Positions 55,335 to 63,940 of a DNA stretch of 64,000 bases are shown in pieces. The position numbers and the translations under genes are program-made. The notes beneath the pieces are model-generated. The model had not been told where the DNA came from. It saw nothing but the letters and a program-made list of their open reading frames with translations, and made no database searches. Every line of letters starts with the position of its first letter. Position 1 is the stretch's first letter. Source of the DNA: JABDLO01 sp041749255 (GTDB taxonomy: Bacteria; Bacteroidota; Bacteroidia; Chitinophagales; Saprospiraceae); the NCBI GenBank assembly GCA_041749255.1, contig JBGTBR010000076.1:11629-75628 (forward strand), read 5' to 3'.

Positions 55335-56957
55335 TTACAATCCCCAATCGTTTACAATTAGATCAGAGGCTTTCTCAGCTATCATATAAACGGGAGCATT
55401 GGTATTTCCCCTGGGAATCACTGGGATAATGGAAGCATCGACAATGCGCAATCCCCCCAATCCTCTCAATCGTAACTGAGGATCGACCACGGCCATTTCA
55501 TCCACACCCATTTTGCATGTACCAGAAGGATGATAGATGGTTTCTACGGATTTTTTAATATGTATGGCCATGTCTTCTGCATTAAGTTTCTCACCAGGCA
55601 GGATCAGCTCCTTCCGAAACGGATTAAATGCTTCATCCTCTATGATTTCCATGGCTTTCATTCCCCCTCTTACGAGAGTGTTAAGATCTTCATCATCTGA
55701 AAGGAAATTGGGTTGAATTATAGGGGAATCCATTGGATTTTGAGAACGAAGTGTTATTTCACCCCGGCTCTTAGGAGATACCAGAGATGGTAAAATGGTA
55801 AATCCATCATGCTGTGGATAAGAACTCTGATCGTACATGTCGAAGTCGTATTCACTACCAATATGAAAAGGGGTAAAGTGAAATTGGCAATCTATATTCC
55901 CACCTCCATGTGTATCAAAAAATGCAACACCTTCCAAAGGACCAATGGTCAGCGGCCCCTTTTTTACAGCGAAATATTTTGCAAGAGCTGCTAGCTGAAG
56001 GTGGGGTTTCAGAAAATGGTTTAGACCTTTCTGAACTTTTGCTGTAGCAGAGATGGGAAAAAACAAATGATCTTGTAAATTTTTACCCACTCCAGGAAGG
56101 TTTACCCTTGACTCTATATTATGATCTTTTAATTCTTCAGAAACCCCTATACCGGATACCATCAATAAGTGGGGAGAATGGAAAGCACCCGCACTGAGTA
56201 TGATTTCTTTTCCACAGGTAATCATTTGAGGTGATCTTCCTTTAATGGATACTTCCAGCCCCGTTACCTTATCTTTAGACAGTACAAGACGGGTTACCCT
56301 GGCATGGGTTATGATTGTAAGGTTGTCCCTTGTCAAAACTGGCTTAAGAAACGCATCTGCGGCACTGTGTCTTTTATTGTTTTTAATGGTAAACTGGAAC
56401 TTCCCGGCACCCAATTGTGAGGCACCGTTATAATCTGTATTATGAGGTATGCCGTGCTTTGCACAGGCTTGTATAAAAGCTCGTACAAAGGGTGTCTCAT
56501 ATGATTTGGAAAAAGTTACATTAACAGGACCTCCTGTTTGGTGGTATGTATGATCCAGTTGGTCAATGTCTTCATTGTGTTCAGATTTAAGAAAATAGGG
56601 CAATACTTCATCAAATGACCAACCTTGACAGCCCAATGCACTCCATTGGTCATAATCTGTAGAATTTCCCCTGACATATGCCATCGCATTCGTAGAACTG
56701 GAACCGCCCAACACTTTCCCTCTGGGTAGATAAAGCTTCCTTCCCATCATATGTTCCTGGGGTTCTGAATAAAAGCCCCAATCTACTTTAGTACGGAATA
56801 AGCGACTATAAGCTCCCGGTATACTAAGTAAGGGAACATTATCTTTGCCGCCTGCTTCCAGAAGCAGTACTTTGATCCCAGGGAATTTTGATAATCTATT
56901 GGCCAATATACAACCAGCCGAGCCCGCTCCGATTATGATAAAGTCGTAATCCGCCAT
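55335..56957 (-). CDS. GMC-family FAD oxidoreductase (choline dehydrogenase-like)
   Basis: The 540-residue protein has an N-terminal FAD loop IIGAGSAGC, the GMC signature PRGKVLGGSSSTNAMAYVRG, and the second signature GAFHSPHLLMVSGIG near residue 240. The C-terminal half carries the catalytic His region (IYHPSGTCKMG) and the end NTNAPVYMIAEKASDLI. The family oxidises alcohols; no betaine-aldehyde dehydrogenase is near, so choline is unproven. It is followed at 32 bases spacing by the EamA gene upstream on the same strand. Confidence 0.9.
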   Translation of the reverse strand: MADYDFIIIGAGSAGCILANRLSKFPGIKVLLLEAGGKDNVPLLSIPGAYSRLFRTKVDWGFYSEPQEHMMGRKLYLPRGKVLGGSSSTNAMAYVRGNSTDYDQWSALGCQGWSFDEVLPYFLKSEHNEDIDQLDHTYHQTGGPVNVTFSKSYETPFVRAFIQACAKHGIPHNTDYNGASQLGAGKFQFTIKNNKRHSAADAFLKPVLTRDNLTIITHARVTRLVLSKDKVTGLEVSIKGRSPQMITCGKEIILSAGAFHSPHLLMVSGIGVSEELKDHNIESRVNLPGVGKNLQDHLFFPISATAKVQKGLNHFLKPHLQLAALAKYFAVKKGPLTIGPLEGVAFFDTHGGGNIDCQFHFTPFHIGSEYDFDMYDQSSYPQHDGFTILPSLVSPKSRGEITLRSQNPMDSPIIQPNFLSDDEDLNTLVRGGMKAMEIIEDEAFNPFRKELILPGEKLNAEDMAIHIKKSVETIYHPSGTCKMGVDEMAVVDPQLRLRGLGGLRIVDASIIPVIPRGNTNAPVYMIAEKASDLIVNDWGL

Positions 56958-56988
56958 CGAGTGTTATTTATACGGAAAGATACAAAAT

Positions 56989-57876
56989 CTATTTGCCTTT
57001 GTGAATAAAATATACACCTGCCAGTAAAATACAAGTAGCGATCATAGATTGAACTGTAATGACTTCATGGAGTACATACCAGCCAAGAAACAATGCTACA
57101 ATCGGATTGACATATGTGTTGGTAGAGACCTTTTCAGGAGATACATGCTTTAATAGATAATTAAACGAAGTGAAAGCAACAATACTACCCAAAAAAATCA
57201 GAAATAAAAAAGAGTAAACGGTATCTCTGCTTAATGATATCCATTCAAATTCTGGTTCGCCCAACATCCAGCTGATAGCGATCATGGCACTACCCCCAAT
57301 AAGCATTTGGTACGCTGCATTTTGGAATGAAGAAGCAGGCATTTCGACTCTGGTGACAAAGATACTTCCATAACCCCAGGAAACGAGACATAGTAATATG
57401 ACTACAAGACCTATAATCTGCATTGAGGTGCCGATCAAAACACTTTGATTGGATAAAAGGTATATGCCACTGATACCCAGAAAAATACCAATCCAGGACA
57501 GTTTGGAAATGGCTTTCTTTTGATGTATCCACAGCAGTAGTAATACCACAAGTGGTTGAGCTGAAACGAGGAGGGCTGTCATTCCGCTATCCACATATTG
57601 GAGTGCCCAAACCACACCTCCATTGCCTAATGTAAGAAAAAGCAGACCCGCAATACCCGAATTTCGGATTTGATGTAAACTGATAGGATTGATTTTATTA
57701 CTGAATCCCGCTAGCAAAAAAATAATCACAGATGCAAAAACAAATCGATATCCGGAAAGCTGGAAAGGAGGAATTTCGCGAACCACAATGCTATTAAATA
57801 AATAGGTAGAACCCCAAATGAAGTATATGGCCAGGAATGCCAAAACTATAAATATTGTGGTTCTGTCTTTGATCAT
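56989..57876 (-). CDS. EamA-family drug/metabolite transporter
   Basis: This 295-residue protein has about ten membrane segments in two EamA repeats, the first containing YFIWGSTYLFN. It probably exports a metabolite or amino acid, as other members do, but the substrate is not predictable. It lies 31 bases upstream of the GMC gene on the same strand and may be co-transcribed with it. Confidence 0.88.
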   Translation of the reverse strand: MIKDRTTIFIVLAFLAIYFIWGSTYLFNSIVVREIPPFQLSGYRFVFASVIIFLLAGFSNKINPISLHQIRNSGIAGLLFLTLGNGGVVWALQYVDSGMTALLVSAQPLVVLLLLWIHQKKAISKLSWIGIFLGISGIYLLSNQSVLIGTSMQIIGLVVILLCLVSWGYGSIFVTRVEMPASSFQNAAYQMLIGGSAMIAISWMLGEPEFEWISLSRDTVYSFLFLIFLGSIVAFTSFNYLLKHVSPEKVSTNTYVNPIVALFLGWYVLHEVITVQSMIATCILLAGVYFIHKGK

Positions 57877-58135
57877 ATCCGATTTCTATAATTGAGGTCA
57901 AAATTATTCTTTTATACAATGGGTAGGATGCAGCATTACTTTATTTCTTTATGAGTGAATATACAGAATAAGCTAAGTTATTAGTGGGGAGTAAAGTTGT
58001 CATAATTAACATGCAAAGTCTTGTGGGTTGTTGTATGATATATGAATTTTATCCTATTCATTGTAATTTTTCTTACGTTTATATGGATTTCTCTTTATTC
58101 CCATTAGATTTACTATATAAATACATAGATAACTC

Positions 58136-59455
58136 ATGACACGGAAATTAAAGTTTTGGAGTGTTACGGTTGCTCTCGCGGGATTTCTCTTTGGTTTTGA
58201 TACTGTTGTTATATCTGGTGCCAATCTTCCTATCAAAACATTGTGGGATACTTCCCCTTTCTTTCACGGTTTTTTCATTATGTCTATGGCATTGTGGGGA
58301 ACGGTGTTAGGGGCTATGTTTGGGGGTATTCCTTGTGATAGGTTCGGGAGGAAAAAGACATTATTATGGATAGGAATTTTGTTTGCAGCTTCAGCTCTGG
58401 GTTCGGCTTTGGCTATGGATCCCTATACATTTTCGTTTTTTCGCTTTATCGGTGGATTGGGAGTTGGAGCTTCATCGGTGGCTGCACCTACTTATATTTC
58501 CGAAATATCGCCCGCCAAAGAAAGGGGCAAACTGGTAGCTTTATACCAGTTTATGATCGTTTTTGGAATATTGATGGCATTTATTTCCAATTACCTGTTA
58601 TCGGGTTTTGGTGGAATTAACGACTGGAGATGGATGTTGGGTGTTGAGGCTATTCCAGCATTGATGTATACTCTTATGGTTTTAACTGTACCCAGGAGTC
58701 CCAGATGGTTGATATTGCACAGACAAGATACAAAGACGGCCGCTGGAATTTTAGAAGAATTAGGCATTGACGATGTAGAAAAAACGATGGCGGACATTGT
58801 TAATTCGGCTAAAGTTGAAAAAGATCGTTTCTTTTCTGCGAGATATAAAAAACCCATAGCACTTGCTTTCTTTATCGCTTTTTTTAATCAAATGTCGGGT
58901 ATAAACTTTATCCTTTATTATGCTCCGGAAATATTGGAGTTGTCAGGACTAGGGGCAAAAGAATCATTGAGTAATGCTATATCGATCGGAGGGGTAAATT
59001 TACTGTTCACATTGATTGGAATGGTTTTGATTGATAGCAGTGGTAGAAAATTTTTATTGAAAGTGGGATCGATAGGTTACATAATCAGCCTGGCAATGGT
59101 GTCATTTTCCTTTTACACTCAATCTGATCCTTTGTTCCTGATGTTTTTTCTATTGGTCTTTATTGCCTCCCATGCGATAGGTCAGGGTGCCGTGATCTGG
59201 GTTTTTATTTCAGAAATATTCCCAAACAAGGTCAGGGCAAGTGGGCAGTCATTTGGCACGAGTATCCATTGGATTTTTGCCGGGATTATCACATTGATGG
59301 GACCCGTGGTCATTGATGCCTTCCGGGATAACCCGTGGCCGATATTTGCTGGTTTTGCTGTTTTCATGGTATTCCAATTCATTTGGGTACTATTCTACAT
59401 GCCCGAAACCAAAGGAAAGAGTCTGGAAGATTTGGCCGATGAAGTAAGGATATAA
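58136..59455 (+). CDS. Sugar porter-type MFS transporter
   Basis: The 439-residue protein has twelve membrane segments and the sugar porter signatures DRFGRKKTL after helix 2, a PRSPRWL in the central loop, and a final PETKGKSLEDL. It probably imports a sugar by proton symport. It stands alone; no glycosidase or kinase is beside it to suggest which sugar. Confidence 0.9.
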   Translation: MTRKLKFWSVTVALAGFLFGFDTVVISGANLPIKTLWDTSPFFHGFFIMSMALWGTVLGAMFGGIPCDRFGRKKTLLWIGILFAASALGSALAMDPYTFSFFRFIGGLGVGASSVAAPTYISEISPAKERGKLVALYQFMIVFGILMAFISNYLLSGFGGINDWRWMLGVEAIPALMYTLMVLTVPRSPRWLILHRQDTKTAAGILEELGIDDVEKTMADIVNSAKVEKDRFFSARYKKPIALAFFIAFFNQMSGINFILYYAPEILELSGLGAKESLSNAISIGGVNLLFTLIGMVLIDSSGRKFLLKVGSIGYIISLAMVSFSFYTQSDPLFLMFFLLVFIASHAIGQGAVIWVFISEIFPNKVRASGQSFGTSIHWIFAGIITLMGPVVIDAFRDNPWPIFAGFAVFMVFQFIWVLFYMPETKGKSLEDLADEVRI

Positions 59456-59628
59456 TCCTTTGTTTCAGATTGGTTATAGTTGCTTTCAAAGATTTAGAAA
59501 ATTTCAAGCTTTGATTTGCAATCCCCTGAAATAAAATATCTCATTAGACAATCCTTTAGGCCAGATTTTTGTTACAACAAAGATATGACGGATACCAAGG
59601 CAACTAGTAATAAAATTTAAACTGAAAA

Positions 59629-60477
59629 ATGAAAGATTCCAAATCATCATTTCATACGCATATACTCGAAAGACACCAGGATAAGCTGCCTTGTGCCAGT
59701 AAACAGGAAGTGGTAGATTTCCTGCGTGGATTAATCCATTTGTTATTTCCCGACTACGGTTCATATTCATTTAATAATGTGGAAGAAATTCAGGAAGAGA
59801 TGGAAAAACTAAGGGTCATGCTTTATCAAATGATCTGTAAAGACAAGAATGAATCTGAGAATTTTGCAGCGGAAGTGACTTCGTATTTTTTTGAAGCTTT
59901 ACCTGCTACTTACAAAATGCTGGAAGAAGACGTCAAAGCTATGTTTGAAGGAGATCCGGCAGCCAAAAGTCAGGTGGAAGTCATCAAAACATATCCGGGA
60001 TTCCTGGCTATTTTTGCCTACAGGATTGCCCATTTGTTGGAAAAGAAGAAAGTGCGTATCGTACCAAGAATGATAACTGAATATGCCCACAGCCATACCG
60101 GTATAGATATACATCCGGGAGCTACTATAGGTAGACATTTTTGTATTGATCACGGTACCGGAGTGGTCATTGGAGAGACTACGGTCATAGGCGAACATGT
60201 CAAGATCTATCAGGGTGTCACATTGGGTGCACTTAGTGTAGAAAAGTCAAGTGCAGATACTAAAAGACATCCGACCCTTGAAGACCACGTAGTCATTTAT
60301 GCAGGAGCTACCATATTGGGAGGTGAAACAGTCATTGGCAGTCATAGTGTTGTGGGTGGCAATGTATGGTTAACCCGGAGTATTCAACCGAATTCGAAAG
60401 TATATTACAAAGCGGCTATGCATGAAGAGTCTACCGACAAAACAGATGTCATCGTGTATAAATCCATGGCATTATGA
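59629..60477 (+). CDS. cysE: Serine O-acetyltransferase
   Basis: This enzyme makes O-acetylserine from serine and acetyl-CoA, the entry to cysteine synthesis. The 282-residue protein has a helical N-terminal domain and a C-terminal left-handed beta-helix of hexapeptide repeats (HPGATIGRHFCIDHGTG). It resembles the EpsC-type long form common in Bacteroidota. Its stop overlaps the start of cysM (ATGA), so the two are translationally coupled. Confidence 0.93.
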   Translation: MKDSKSSFHTHILERHQDKLPCASKQEVVDFLRGLIHLLFPDYGSYSFNNVEEIQEEMEKLRVMLYQMICKDKNESENFAAEVTSYFFEALPATYKMLEEDVKAMFEGDPAAKSQVEVIKTYPGFLAIFAYRIAHLLEKKKVRIVPRMITEYAHSHTGIDIHPGATIGRHFCIDHGTGVVIGETTVIGEHVKIYQGVTLGALSVEKSSADTKRHPTLEDHVVIYAGATILGGETVIGSHSVVGGNVWLTRSIQPNSKVYYKAAMHEESTDKTDVIVYKSMAL

Positions 60478-61355
60478 GCATTTTAAACCTGATTGGCCGG
60501 ACACCCATGGTCAAGCTTGAAAAGATGGTCTCAAATTCAAATGTCGAAGTGTGGGCTAAGCTGGAAGGACAAAATCCGGGTGGAAGCGTCAAAGACCGTA
60601 CAGCTTTAGGTCTTATCACCGATGCCATGGAACGCGGTCTACTTAAAAAAGGAGACCGGATAGTAGAAGCCACCAGCGGTAATACAGGTATTGCCATAGC
60701 AATGATCGCTGCACAATATGGCATTTATGTCACTCTTATCATGCCTGAAAATGCAACAGCTGAGAGGGTCATAACCATGAAGGCTTATGGAGCTGAAATT
60801 ATCCTTACACCTTCAGAAAAAACCATCGAATATTCCCGTGATGTCGCCCTGGCAATGGCTAAGGATAAAGGCTATTATATTCTCAATCAGTTTGATAATC
60901 CGGCCAATCCAGCTGTACATATCAAAACCACCGGTCCGGAAATATGGAAAGATACAGGTGGTAAGATTACGCACTTCGTATCATCTATGGGTACTACCGG
61001 CACCATAATGGGTACTTCTGCATTTCTCAAAGAAAAGAATTCTTCTGTTCAAATCATAGGAGCTCAACCTACGGAAGGATCATCTATCCCCGGTATAAGA
61101 AGGTGGACACCTGAATTTCTACCTGCCATTTTTGATCCAAAAAGAGTCGATAACATCATGGAAGTGTCTGAAGAAGAAGCGAGTTTTACAGCCAGAAGAA
61201 TGGCTAAAGAAGAGGGAATAATGGGTGGAATGAGCAGTGGGGGAGCCTGTCATGTCGCTCTTCAACTCGCTGACAAATTGAAAGAAGGCCTTATTGTCTT
61301 TATCGTATGTGATAGGGGAGACCGTTATCTGAGTTCTGATCTTTATGAACAGTAG
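60474..61355 (+). CDS. cysM: Cysteine synthase B (O-acetylserine sulfhydrylase)
   Basis: This PLP enzyme converts O-acetylserine and sulfide to cysteine. The 293-residue protein has the PLP Lys40 in GGSVKDR and the phosphate loop TSGNTG at residues 67-72. The segment GIRRWTPEFLPAIFDP is the CysM, rather than CysK, type. It follows cysE with overlapping codons, as in a two-gene cysteine operon. No regulatory motif is seen upstream. Confidence 0.92.
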   Translation: MSILNLIGRTPMVKLEKMVSNSNVEVWAKLEGQNPGGSVKDRTALGLITDAMERGLLKKGDRIVEATSGNTGIAIAMIAAQYGIYVTLIMPENATAERVITMKAYGAEIILTPSEKTIEYSRDVALAMAKDKGYYILNQFDNPANPAVHIKTTGPEIWKDTGGKITHFVSSMGTTGTIMGTSAFLKEKNSSVQIIGAQPTEGSSIPGIRRWTPEFLPAIFDPKRVDNIMEVSEEEASFTARRMAKEEGIMGGMSSGGACHVALQLADKLKEGLIVFIVCDRGDRYLSSDLYEQ

Positions 61356-61489
61356 GTTAGTTTTCAGTCCTTTGGTTTTTTCATTTTTGTCAAAGAAATT
61401 CCCGTATCAGGTAATATTGTGCAGGTAAAAGTCTGGACAATCGAATCAATAAATACCGGATAAGTTAACTATATAGCTAAATAAAGTAT

Positions 61490-61497
61490 TAATTTTG
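61490..61497 (+). promoter_or_regulatory. -7 element of tRNA-Pro
   Basis: taattttg is an exact TAnnTTTG match ending 11 bases before the mature tRNA. No upstream TTG box at the usual spacing. Confidence 0.45.
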
Positions 61498-61508
61498 CCG
61501 TCCAATTT

Positions 61509-61583
61509 CGGGATGTAGCTCAGCTCGGTTAGAGTACACGTCTGGGGGGCGTGGGGTCGCTGGTTCGAATCCAGTCATCCCGA
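61509..61583 (+). tRNA. tRNA-Pro (GGG)
   Basis: A full cloverleaf is readable. Acceptor stem cgggatg pairs with catcccg, D-arm gctcagctcggttagagt, anticodon stem cacgt/gcgtg around loop ctggggg with anticodon GGG, T-arm loop ttcgaat, discriminator A. CCA is not encoded. A terminator follows 11 bases later. Confidence 0.93.
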
Positions 61584-61584
61584 C
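61568..61584 (+). repeat. tRNA 3' end that is duplicated downstream (att-like)
   Basis: aatccagtcatcccgac is the end of tRNA-Pro plus one base and recurs exactly at 61919-61935. Duplicated tRNA 3' ends are a common mark of site-specific integration. Confidence 0.7.
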
Positions 61585-61593
61585 AAACAAATC

Positions 61594-61626
61594 AAAGACT
61601 GCTGTCGGAAGACAGCGGTCTTTTTT
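61594..61626 (+). terminator. Rho-independent terminator after tRNA-Pro
   Basis: aagactgctgtc and gacagcggtctt form a 12-bp stem (one T-G pair) around the tetraloop ggaa, followed by tttttt. It ends the tRNA-Pro transcript. Confidence 0.88.
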
Positions 61627-61672
61627 ATGCTTCGAAGTGATGCAAATTTATTTACTGCAATGAGATAGCTTA

Positions 61673-61850
61673 ACCCGCATAATTCATGAAGGAATCTATT
61701 ACAATGCCGGATGCCTTCATAAATGGGCACGTGTTCGATTTTCTGTCCTCATCATAGCTAAGGCTATGCCTGCGGAAAAAAATCTTCACGAGTACCCATT
61801 TCTATTGGCCTCTAGCCTTTCACGACGAATCCCTCATGAATTATGCGGGT
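61673..61850. repeat. Palindromic insert with 24-bp terminal inverted repeats
   Basis: acccgcataattcatga..ggaatc at 61673-61696 and its inverse gaatcc..tcatgaattatgcgggt at 61827-61850 differ at only two positions. A smaller hairpin catagc-taag-gctatg and partial aaatggg/cccattt pairing lie inside. No open frame is present, so it resembles a MITE-like or REP-type element. The flanks also pair: 61591-61602 with 61872-61883, and ggtctttttt with aaaaaagacc. Confidence 0.7.
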
Positions 61851-61918
61851 AAAAAAAGACCAAAGCCGCAGGCAGTCTTTGATATGTTTGAATCCCCCCC
61901 CTTTGGATCGGTGAAACC

Positions 61919-61935
61919 AATCCAGTCATCCCGAC
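61919..61935 (+). repeat. Second copy of the tRNA-Pro 3' end
   Basis: This is an exact 17-base copy of 61568-61584 without the rest of a tRNA. It is followed by a terminator hairpin at 61945-61980. Confidence 0.75.
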
Positions 61936-61944
61936 TTGATAATT

Positions 61945-61980
61945 AAAGGGTTACATTAATTAAAAGATGCAACCCTTTTT
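61945..61980 (+). terminator. Terminator after the tRNA 3' duplicate
   Basis: aaagggtt and aaccctt(t) form an 8-bp perfect stem around an 18-base loop, followed by T residues. It may be the original terminator of tRNA-Pro, displaced by the insert (inference). Confidence 0.6.
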
Positions 61981-62049
61981 CTTTTGCATACGATTTGCAT
62001 AAAATTGGCCTTTATAGTAAAATTTTCAAGATAATTGCATTATATGGTA

Positions 62050-62078
62050 GGTCGTGGGTTCGAATTCTGTCGGAGTCA
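62050..62078 (+). other. Degenerate tRNA 3'-half-like remnant
   Basis: ggtcgtgggttcgaattctg followed by tcggagtca looks like a T-arm and acceptor strand (with a ttcgaat T-loop), but there is no matching 5' half within the preceding 75 bases. It is followed by a hairpin, much like the segment at 61919-61980. Confidence 0.45.
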
Positions 62079-62088
62079 CTTGAAAATG

Positions 62089-62117
62089 AAAGGGTTACAG
62101 TTGTGCAAACCTTTTTT
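62089..62117 (+). terminator. Imperfect terminator after the tRNA-like remnant
   Basis: aaagggtt and aaaccttt pair with one mismatch around a 10-base loop, followed by tttttt. It resembles the terminator at 61945-61980, suggesting shared origin. Confidence 0.5.
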
Positions 62118-62158
62118 GTTTTTGTATTGTAACACAAATTCAGATTTAGGAGTTTTTT

Positions 62159-62740
62159 CTATAATTGAGGTGGAAATAATTCCCTTAACTCTGGACGTAA
62201 TTGATATGCTAATTCATCACTAATCCATCTCAATGTATGTCTGCAATTATAACCTCCTACATCAATAACGGGATCATAACCGGTTTTGGGTTTGCCTTTC
62301 CACGTCTCGTTTGCCCATGCCATTATTTCTTCTTCGCTATATACTTGTCCGTCTTTGTCATAACAAAAATCCCGTGTGGCCTCCATAATCCCGCCGGTAT
62401 AAACAGCAAATCTAAGTCCCAATTGAATCCTGACTTCGTTGCCAGCTGCATTATGGTAGCTGCTATAAATATCATGTGTCCATTGAGCATAATATCTTTC
62501 AACCAATTTGTTATCATCGATCAAGTTTTGTAGCGTTAGTCTTAATTCGCTTAATGATGCCCCATTCGGTCTGAATAGCATATTAATTGACTGTTTTGTT
62601 AACTCCTGAAAAACAGTTGATAGTTCTCCTTTCTGTGACGCTGCTATGGATGCGTGTTTGAGTAGTTTTTTCTTTAGCGTTTCACTCATTCTAATCGCTC
62701 TGGAATCAAATCTTGATATGTCGTCTATCTGATCTTCCAT
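62159..62740 (-). CDS. Phage head morphogenesis-like protein fragment
   Basis: This 193-residue protein contains GMRFAVYTGG-like and TRDFCYDKDGQVYSEEEIM segments, then GYDPVIDVGGYNCRHTLRW. I associate this C-terminal pattern with phage minor head / Mu gpF-like proteins of Bacteroidota phages. It would be only the C-terminal part of such a protein. It is 13 bases downstream of the 66-residue gene. No portal, terminase or other phage gene lies in the window, so it is probably a relic or cargo of a mobile element. Confidence 0.5.
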   Translation of the reverse strand: MEDQIDDISRFDSRAIRMSETLKKKLLKHASIAASQKGELSTVFQELTKQSINMLFRPNGASLSELRLTLQNLIDDNKLVERYYAQWTHDIYSSYHNAAGNEVRIQLGLRFAVYTGGIMEATRDFCYDKDGQVYSEEEIMAWANETWKGKPKTGYDPVIDVGGYNCRHTLRWISDELAYQLRPELRELFPPQL

Positions 62741-62753
62741 AATTTATATTGTT

Positions 62754-62954
62754 TTAATAAAAAACGACAAAAACAAAAATCAATATTGGTATTGTCATAG
62801 CGACAAAAATTCCCAAACAACCTTTTGAAGCAATTCTTCCAATTTTTTGATTGCGACCGCTTTTTGTAAATGGAATTCCGGTTTTTCTGGAAACTTTTGA
62901 TTTAGCACCAGAAATTCCGCTTAATCTTTTCCAAGAAAATCCACCTTTGTTCAT
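62754..62954 (-). CDS. Small basic protein with C-terminal membrane segment
   Basis: This 66-residue protein has a basic N-terminal half (GFSWKRLSGISGAKSKVSRK) and a C-terminal hydrophobic helix of about 17 residues. I suspect relatives occur in mobile elements but cannot confirm it. It lies directly upstream of the phage-like gene on the same strand. Confidence 0.5.
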   Translation of the reverse strand: MNKGGFSWKRLSGISGAKSKVSRKTGIPFTKSGRNQKIGRIASKGCLGIFVAMTIPILIFVFVVFY

Positions 62955-63253
62955 AATTGTAATGTTTTTATTAAATGATCTCAGTCACTCAATTTGGCCA
63001 TTTATATATATTTTTAATTAACGTTTCTGTTTATGTTCTTCTTAGGTGTTGTTATGGGCTGGTATTATTCTCTTTTTCTTTTTAAAATATAATGGTAGAC
63101 GTTTTTTTTTGAGTGGTTGTTGGATTTCACTTTGTCGCTTCAAATAATTCCTATTTTACTGAGCATTACCCTTAAATCTGTAGTATAGGTTGCTTTCAGC
63201 TTTTTAATATATCTTTGTATAAAGTTGGGTACGCCTAGGAATAAATGTAAAAG
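62955..63253. other. AT-rich spacer without recognisable features
   Basis: About 300 bases with no open frame of note, no tRNA and no clear hairpin terminator. Confidence 0.5.
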
Positions 63254-63940
63254 TTAATCATTCATCAAATTTTTGTTTTTATCGAAATAAGTAATCTTAG
63301 TTAACTTTTGTTTTGCACCCCCTAACAAAGGGTTTATTTGTTCGAAAGAGACTTTTGCTTTGAAATATACTATCTCATTAGGTTTTTCCATATACTTATT
63401 AATCACCTCTTCCATATTTTTATACTCTTTTGCAGCCTCTATATAATATTTATATTTTTCTACATTTGCCTTATCATCATAGAAACTCCAATAACGATGT
63501 TGATACCACGAATATAATTCAAACAATTCTATTATGTTAGCATCTTCATAATTTGCTATAACCAAATCTGTCCTCTCAAAGATTTTTCTTATTTCTCTTA
63601 ACCATTCTGAATCAATGCTATGATTTTCAACAAAATCAGTATAGTAGTTTCTGTCATTTCGTAAAGTGAGTTCCTGTTCCCTGAATTTTATAAAATCATT
63701 TTTCTGAAAACCAATTTGATTTATTCTTTCAATACTTTCTGTTAATATCAACTTTAATGAATCTGCTAATTGATAGTTATATAATGTGTCAAGCATAACA
63801 AAATCATTTACTTTGAATTTTAAGTCAATACCTAATTCATTATTTAAGGCTTCTTCTTCCAATGGTTCGGAAAGAAATTGAGGCAAAATACATATTATAA
63901 AAAAGATGAATGCGTAAATTAGCGTAGCCAACCTGAACAA
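63254..63940 (-). CDS. Hypothetical membrane-anchored protein, start uncertain
   Basis: This 228-residue frame begins at a TTG immediately after an in-frame TGA. No ATG exists before about residue 48, yet an N-terminal membrane helix or signal (LATLIYAFIFFIICILP) follows at once. The rest is helical and charged. Either TTG is used or the frame was cut by a shift near 63940. I do not recognise a family. It lies in the same strand direction as the phage-like genes. Confidence 0.5.
   Translation of the reverse strand: MFRLATLIYAFIFFIICILPQFLSEPLEEEALNNELGIDLKFKVNDFVMLDTLYNYQLADSLKLILTESIERINQIGFQKNDFIKFREQELTLRNDRNYYTDFVENHSIDSEWLREIRKIFERTDLVIANYEDANIIELFELYSWYQHRYWSFYDDKANVEKYKYYIEAAKEYKNMEEVINKYMEKPNEIVYFKAKVSFEQINPLLGGAKQKLTKITYFDKNKNLMND

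Noticed and set aside
62035..62223. 62-residue frame across the tRNA-like remnant
   Set aside because: It overlaps the tRNA remnant, the terminator and the end of the minus-strand phage-like gene.
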